Shown here piece after piece: positions 59,165-64,000 of a stretch of DNA of 64,000 nt. The DNA is taken from NCBI RefSeq assembly GCF_000160695.1, contig NZ_GG694006.1:1-64000 (forward strand). The letters run 5' to 3'. A program made the position numbers and the translations under genes. The stretch is from Centipeda flueggei ATCC 43531. Its GTDB lineage: Bacteria; Bacillota; Negativicutes; Selenomonadales; Selenomonadaceae. Every line of letters begins with the position of its first letter. Positions within the stretch are counted from its first letter, which is position 1. Under the pieces are notes generated by a model, which was not told where the DNA came from, searched no databases, and saw nothing but the letters and a program-made list of their open reading frames with translations.

Positions 59165-60631
59165 TTGAGTCTATATGAAAAACCGGCGCATGTCCTGCAC
59201 GATATGCTCGCGCGCAGCGAGATCAGCGCCCGTGAACTGACCGAGGATGTGCTTTCGCGCATGGATGCCGTAGAGGGCGATGTCGGCGCATACCTTCTGG
59301 AAACACGCGAGGGTGCGCTTGCTCAGGCGGATGCCGTGGATGCAAAACGTGCCGCAGGAGAGAAGATTCCGTTCCTCGCAGGGATTCCGGGTGCTGTTAA
59401 GGATAATATCTGCACCATCGGTGTACGCACGACAGCCGCGTCCAAGATCTTGGAGAACTTTGTTCCGCCCTATGATGCGACGGTCATGACGAAGCTGCAC
59501 GCAGAGGACGCCGTCATTCTCGGAAAGACGAATCTCGATGAGTTTGCCATGGGCGGCTCGACGGAGAACTCCGCTTTTCAGCCAACGCACAACCCTTGGG
59601 ACACGGCACGTGTTCCCGGCGGGTCGTCGGGCGGCAGTGCCGCTGCCGTGGCATCGGGAACGGCAATTTGGGCACTCGGCAGTGATACAGGCGGGTCGAT
59701 TCGTCAGCCCGCATCGTTCTGCGGTATTGTCGGACTGAAGCCGACCTATGGGCGCGTGTCTCGCTACGGTCTGATGGCGTATGCGTCATCACTCGATCAG
59801 ATCGGACCGCTTACGCGTGATGTCACGGATGCAGCCCATCTCCTAAACGTAATTGCAGGGCATGATCCGATGGACTCGACGGCCAGCCGCGCCAATGTTC
59901 CCGACTATACACAGGCACTCCGTGCAGATGTCAAGGGGCTGAAGATCGGACTCCCGAAGGAATATTTTATCGACGGAATGGATCAGGAGGTTGAGGCATC
60001 CGTCCGCAAGGCGATTGCGGATATGGAGGCGATGGGGGCAGAGGTTCGTGAAATCTCCCTGCCGCATACGGACTATGCCGTCTCCACCTATTATCTGATT
60101 GCACCTGCAGAGGCGGCGACCAACCTCGAGCGTTATGACGGTGTCAGCTACGGCGTGCGCGTCGATGGGGAAGATCTCGTCGACATGATGACGCGCACGC
60201 GCACGGAAAAATTCGGTGCGGAGGTCAAACGTCGCATCCTTATCGGCAACTATGCTCTTTCTGCGGGCTACTACGATGCATACTATCTCAAGGCACTCAA
60301 GGTGCGGACGCTCATTCAGCAGGACTTCATGCGTGCCTTTGAGGAGGTCGATGTCATCATGACGCCGACCGCACCGACCCCCGCCTATAAGATTGGTGAG
60401 ATGACAAGCCCCCTGCAGATGTACCTGCAGGATATCTCGACCGTGCCTCTCAACCTTGCGGGGCTGCCCGGTATCTCCGTTCCCTGTGGCTTTACCGCAG
60501 CGGGACTTCCCATCGGACTGCAGATCATCGGACGTCCGCTCGCGGAGGAGACGATCCTGCGTGCGGCATATGCCTATGAGCAGGCACATGATTTCCATAC
60601 AAAAATGGCACCGATTGGAGGAAAGGCATGA
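59165..60631 (+). CDS. gatA: Asp-tRNA(Asn)/Glu-tRNA(Gln) amidotransferase subunit A
   Basis: Amidase-signature glutaminase that feeds ammonia to GatB. 488 residues. Ser-Ser-Lys triad in GAVKDNIC near 77, [15 protein letters not shown] near 150 and [16 protein letters not shown] near 174; [24 protein letters not shown] follows. Starts at TTG 59165 after aaggagggg; no ATG lies near the conserved N-terminus. 12 bases after gatC. Confidence 0.97.
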   Translation: MSLYEKPAHVLHDMLARSEISARELTEDVLSRMDAVEGDVGAYLLETREGALAQADAVDAKRAAGEKIPFLAGIPGAVKDNICTIGVRTTAASKILENFVPPYDATVMTKLHAEDAVILGKTNLDEFAMGGSTENSAFQPTHNPWDTARVPGGSSGGSAAAVASGTAIWALGSDTGGSIRQPASFCGIVGLKPTYGRVSRYGLMAYASSLDQIGPLTRDVTDAAHLLNVIAGHDPMDSTASRANVPDYTQALRADVKGLKIGLPKEYFIDGMDQEVEASVRKAIADMEAMGAEVREISLPHTDYAVSTYYLIAPAEAATNLERYDGVSYGVRVDGEDLVDMMTRTRTEKFGAEVKRRILIGNYALSAGYYDAYYLKALKVRTLIQQDFMRAFEEVDVIMTPTAPTPAYKIGEMTSPLQMYLQDISTVPLNLAGLPGISVPCGFTAAGLPIGLQIIGRPLAEETILRAAYAYEQAHDFHTKMAPIGGKA

Positions 60632-62067
60632 AATACGAAACCGTCATCGGTCTTGAGATTCACTGTGAACTTAAGACAAAGACCAAGATTTTCTGCGGCT
60701 GTGCGACGGGCTTCGGCGCAGATCAGAATACGCATGTCTGTCCCGTCTGCCTTGGGCTTCCCGGTGTCCTGCCCGTCGTCAATCGTCAGGTCGTAAACTA
60801 CGCCATCAAGGCAGGGCTTGCAACCAACTGTGAAATCAACGGGTACAGCAAGTTCGACCGCAAGAACTATTACTATCCCGACCTTCCGAAGAACTTCCAG
60901 ACCTCACAGTTCGACCTCCCGATTGCTGAGCACGGCTGGGTGGATATTGACACGGAGGCGGGCAAGAAACGCATCCGTCTGACCCGCATCCACATGGAGG
61001 AGGATGCAGGGAAGCTCGTGCACTCCGGCACGACGATCAAGGATTCCTCCTCGTCCAACGTGGATTACAACCGTACGGGCGTGCCCCTGCTTGAAATCGT
61101 CTCCGAGCCGGATATGTCCTCGGCGGAAGAAGCGCGTGCCTACATGGAGAAGATCAAGACGATCATGGAGTACATCGATGTCTCCAACTGCCGCATGGAG
61201 GAGGGGAATCTCCGCGCAGACATCAACGTTTCTCTGCGTCCCGTCGGCTCGGACAAACTGGGCACACGCACGGAGATGAAGAACATCAACTCCTTCAAGG
61301 CACTTGAGGATGCCATCAACTACGAAATCGAGCGACAGACTGAGGTGCTCGAGGACGGCGGTCATATCATTCAGGAAACGCGCACATGGGATCCAGAGCG
61401 CGGCATCACCCTCTCCATGCGCAGCAAGGAGGAGGCACATGACTACCGCTATATGCCGGAGCCTGACCTGCCGCCGATTGTGACGAGCGCGGAGGAGATC
61501 GAGGCGATCCGCAAGGAGCTTCCCGAGTTGCCAGACGCTCGCCGTGCTCGTCTGATGGATGAAGCGGGGCTTTCCGCTTACGATGCGGGCATCATTACAA
61601 GCTCACGTGCGATGGCGGAATACTACGATGCCATTACGGCGACGGGCGCGGACGCGAAACTCGCGGCAAACTGGCTGATGGGCGATCTCGCAAAGAACCT
61701 CAATGCAGAGGGCAAGACGATCGAGGATTCACCCGTTGATGCAAAGCGTCTCGGTGAGATGATCCTGCTCATCTCGAAGGGCACGATTTCCTCGAAGATC
61801 GGCAAAACCGTATTCAAGGAGATGTGGATATCGCCCGATGCACCGGAAAAGATCGTTGCGGACAAGGGGCTCATCCAGATCACCGACACAAAGGAGATCG
61901 AGGATATTGTCGATCAGGTCATCGCAGCGAACACAAAAGCCGTTGAGGACTATAAGGGCGGCAACAAAAAGGCAATCGGTGCACTTGTCGGACAGGTGAT
62001 GAAGCAGTCCAAGGGTAAGGCGAACCCACAGATGGTCAACGAACTCTTGGCAAAAAAACTCGGCTGA
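60628..62067 (+). CDS. gatB: Asp-tRNA(Asn)/Glu-tRNA(Gln) amidotransferase subunit B
   Basis: Kinase/transamidase subunit binding the misacylated tRNA. 479 residues: [20 protein letters not shown] near the start, a zinc-site pair CGC...[23 protein letters not shown] near 78, [15 protein letters not shown] near 190, EMKNINSF, and the YqeY-like tail domain. ATGA overlap with gatA. The operon shows that glutaminyl- or asparaginyl-tRNA is made indirectly. Confidence 0.97.
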   Translation: MKYETVIGLEIHCELKTKTKIFCGCATGFGADQNTHVCPVCLGLPGVLPVVNRQVVNYAIKAGLATNCEINGYSKFDRKNYYYPDLPKNFQTSQFDLPIAEHGWVDIDTEAGKKRIRLTRIHMEEDAGKLVHSGTTIKDSSSSNVDYNRTGVPLLEIVSEPDMSSAEEARAYMEKIKTIMEYIDVSNCRMEEGNLRADINVSLRPVGSDKLGTRTEMKNINSFKALEDAINYEIERQTEVLEDGGHIIQETRTWDPERGITLSMRSKEEAHDYRYMPEPDLPPIVTSAEEIEAIRKELPELPDARRARLMDEAGLSAYDAGIITSSRAMAEYYDAITATGADAKLAANWLMGDLAKNLNAEGKTIEDSPVDAKRLGEMILLISKGTISSKIGKTVFKEMWISPDAPEKIVADKGLIQITDTKEIEDIVDQVIAANTKAVEDYKGGNKKAIGALVGQVMKQSKGKANPQMVNELLAKKLG

Positions 62068-62070
62068 GAC

Positions 62071-62105
62071 AAACAGCCTTTTCCGAAAGGGAAAGGCTGT
62101 TTTTG
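62071..62105 (+). terminator. Intrinsic terminator after gatCAB
   Basis: Stem aaacagccttttcc with gggaaaggctgttt around a gaaa loop, followed by T-rich sequence. Confidence 0.88.
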
Positions 62106-62122
62106 TCAAAGGGGGCATTTCC

Positions 62123-62791
62123 ATGAACTATAAAGCCGCTGTATTTGATTTGGACGGAACACTTGTCAACTCACTGGACGATCTGGCGGACAGTGCCAAC
62201 GCCACACTTCGCGCACACAGCTTTCCCGTGCATGAGGTGGAGGCGTATCGCTATTTTGTCGGAGACGGCACACGAAAGCTGATGGAACGCATTCTCCCGC
62301 AGGAGAACGCTTCGGATACGATCTTTGTGGAGCAATTTATGTCTGAGTACAAGGACTGCTACGCGCGAAATCTGCTCCAAAAGACGAAGCCATACGACGG
62401 CATTATGGAGATGCTTGAGGAACTACGACGACGCGGTATTCCGATGGCAGTCTGCACGAACAAACATCAGTCTGCGGCAGAGATGATTGTGAAGACGCTT
62501 TTCCCGCACGGTATTTTTCAGGAAATCATCGGCGATCAGGAAGGACTGCCGCGTAAGCCCGACCCGCAAAAGGTGCTTCACATCATGAGAAATTTTGGGG
62601 TTACGGGAGAGCAGACCGCATATTTTGGCGATACAGACGTGGATATGGACACAGCACGCAATGCACGAGCATTTGCGGTCGGCGTTCTCTGGGGATTCCG
62701 ACCAGAGGAGGAACTCGTGGCACATGGGGCAGATATTCTCTTGACACACCCGATGGAACTATTTGAAAAGGTGATGTTTGCAGAGCGATGA
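62123..62791 (+). CDS. gph: HAD-superfamily phosphatase, phosphoglycolate phosphatase-like
   Basis: 222 residues. HAD motif I FDLDGTLVNS near 8-17, a helical cap (about 15-80), motif II CTNK near 113, motif III Lys in RKPDPQKVL near 142, motif IV YFGDTDVDMDTARNA near 165. Closest in pattern to Gph/PGP; substrate range of such enzymes is broad. Site aaagggggc before the ATG; four-base overlap with the next gene. Confidence 0.9.
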   Translation: MNYKAAVFDLDGTLVNSLDDLADSANATLRAHSFPVHEVEAYRYFVGDGTRKLMERILPQENASDTIFVEQFMSEYKDCYARNLLQKTKPYDGIMEMLEELRRRGIPMAVCTNKHQSAAEMIVKTLFPHGIFQEIIGDQEGLPRKPDPQKVLHIMRNFGVTGEQTAYFGDTDVDMDTARNARAFAVGVLWGFRPEEELVAHGADILLTHPMELFEKVMFAER

Positions 62792-64000
62792 AACATAGAA
62801 AAGCGATAAAGCAAGCCGCGCAGACGATTCCCGTCTGCAAAGGGCGAACCTATGAACTTCAAATTGACCGCCTCGGGACAAGCGGGGAGGGAGTCGGACG
62901 CTATGACAACTTTACTGTCTTTGTCCCGAATGCGCTCCCAGGCGAGACTGTCTCCGTCATCATAGAAGAAGTAAAGAACAGCTATGCACGCGGACGCATC
63001 AAGCAGATCCTGCATGAGAGTGTCGATCGCGTTGCCCCCCTCTGTGAACTCTACGAGGAATGCGGCGGCTGTCAGCTCCAACACCTCTCCTATGAGGCTC
63101 AGCTGCGTACAAAACGTGCACAGGTCGCAGACGCACTGATCCATATCGGTAAGCTTCCGCAAATTCCCGTGATGGAAACGCTGCGTGCAGAAGAACCGTG
63201 GAACTATCGGAACAAGATGCAGTTTCCAATTGGACGAAATAGCGGAAAGATCGTGATTGGCTGCTTTGCACAGGGCAGTCACAGGATTATCAATACGGAA
63301 AACTGCCACATCCAGCGTGCGGAGAACAACGACCTTGCAAATGCTGCACGCGAGATTGCAGAGCAGCTTCACATTCCGGTCTATAACGAGGACACGCACA
63401 AAGGTGTCCTGCGGCACATCGTCGGGCGCGTCGGACGCAGCAACGATCTCATGGCGATCATTGTCACTGCAACAAAGCAGCTCCCACGCGCAAAGGACTT
63501 TGTTCGCATGATGCGCGAGCGTCTGCCAAACCTCGTCAGTGTCCATCAGAATATCCAGACCTATCGCAACAACGTCATCATGGGGCGCGACACACAGCTG
63601 CTCTGGGGACGACCGACGATTATCGATTCTTTGGGGCGGCTGAACTTCCACATCTCCCCGCGCTCCTTCTTTCAGGTCAATACAAGACAGGCAGAACGCC
63701 TTTACGAGCAGGCACTCACCTATGCCGACCTGCATGGGACAGAGACTGTCATCGACGCCTATTGCGGCACAGGAACAATTACGCTGTTTCTTGCTCAAAA
63801 AGCGCGAAAGGTCTACGGCATCGAAATCGTACAGCCCGCCATCCTCGATGCACGAAAAAATGCACGCGACAACAATGTAAAGAATGCCGAGTTCATCGTT
63901 GGCGATGCGACCGCCGTCATGCCTGCACTCTACAAGCAGGGGATTCGCCCCGATGTCGTCGTCGTCGACCCGCCGCGTGTCGGCTGCACCGAAACCGTCC
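62788..64000 (+). CDS. 23S rRNA (uracil-5-)-methyltransferase, RlmD/RumA family (3' end outside window)
   Basis: Runs past the window end without a stop, so about 404 of roughly 450 residues are seen. N-terminal TRAM domain (ELQIDRLGTSGEGVGRYDN), iron-sulfur cysteines in LCELYEECGGCQLQHL, the block RNKMQFPIG, VNTRQAERLYEQAL, SAM motif DAYCGTGTITLFLA, and DPPRVGC, whose Cys is the usual place for the catalytic nucleophile. Makes m5U in 23S rRNA; whether U747, U1939 or both cannot be told. The ATGA overlap with gph suggests one transcript. Confidence 0.93.
   Translation, partial: MKHRKAIKQAAQTIPVCKGRTYELQIDRLGTSGEGVGRYDNFTVFVPNALPGETVSVIIEEVKNSYARGRIKQILHESVDRVAPLCELYEECGGCQLQHLSYEAQLRTKRAQVADALIHIGKLPQIPVMETLRAEEPWNYRNKMQFPIGRNSGKIVIGCFAQGSHRIINTENCHIQRAENNDLANAAREIAEQLHIPVYNEDTHKGVLRHIVGRVGRSNDLMAIIVTATKQLPRAKDFVRMMRERLPNLVSVHQNIQTYRNNVIMGRDTQLLWGRPTIIDSLGRLNFHISPRSFFQVNTRQAERLYEQALTYADLHGTETVIDAYCGTGTITLFLAQKARKVYGIEIVQPAILDARKNARDNNVKNAEFIVGDATAVMPALYKQGIRPDVVVVDPPRVGCTETV

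Overview
The window (about 55% G+C) looks like chromosome of a member of the Negativicutes, most likely Selenomonadaceae (Selenomonas, Centipeda or Mitsuokella type). This is inferred from three things: Firmicutes-style gene order (rpsB-tsf-pyrH-frr-uppS-cdsA-rseP-ispG-proS, rpsF-ssb-rpsR), signs of an outer membrane (ExbB/ExbD), and Clostridia/Negativicutes families such as DUF4127, SepF, YesM/YesN regulators and TmcAL. No species is claimed. Nearly every ORF is ordinary chromosome; no complete insertion sequence, prophage, integrase or CRISPR array was seen.

Layout. 1-572: tail of an rRNA operon (23S-5S spacer, 5S, tRNA-His, tRNA-Trp, terminator). 674-3909: a secreted protein, typA and sepF, each with its own promoter. 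4111-12951: translation and envelope cluster, from which dxr is missing between cdsA and rseP. 12980-19325: a secreted protein, Hsp20, CheR, a degenerate PaaK-like protein, pyrF, pyrE, an unknown protein and a PLP enzyme. 19576-26203: a FbpABC/AfuABC-type importer followed by a YesM-type kinase and YesN-type regulator. 26405-27857: rpsF-ssb-rpsR and a small exported protein. 27929-32845 (minus): a five-gene envelope operon (SbmA-like ABC protein, Tat-exported amidase, small membrane protein, TVP38 protein, Tat-exported metallophosphoesterase). 33014-35848: exbB-exbD facing a DUF4127 protein. 35968-36682: a decayed prokaryotic viperin gene, a fossil of an antiviral system. 36805-38812: mdh, tRNA-Lys, surE. 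38953-45600: a compact tetrapyrrole operon from glutamyl-tRNA to uroporphyrinogen III and precorrin-2. 45748-50814: a lipid-linked sugar flippase, a lipid kinase, a DUF815 ATPase and tmcAL. 51128-58717: mnmA, four lesser-known genes and a polyamine operon (SpeA, SpeE, SpeB type). 58862-64000: gatCAB, a HAD phosphatase and an RlmD-family methyltransferase cut by the window end.

Genes are packed tightly; ATGA four-base overlaps occur at many junctions, which implies translational coupling. Promoters are mostly clear sigma-70 boxes with 17-base spacers, so transcription units can be drawn with fair confidence.

Most notable: (1) the viperin-like pseudogene at 35968-36682; (2) two copies, one long and one short, of a terminal-inverted-repeat element (50944-51104 and 58778-58835), each lying in the same orientation between the promoter and start codon of a tRNA-related gene (mnmA and gatC); (3) a PaaK-like protein without its catalytic motifs; (4) a NYN nuclease-type domain joined by a Lys/Ala linker to a possible ribbon-helix-helix tail.
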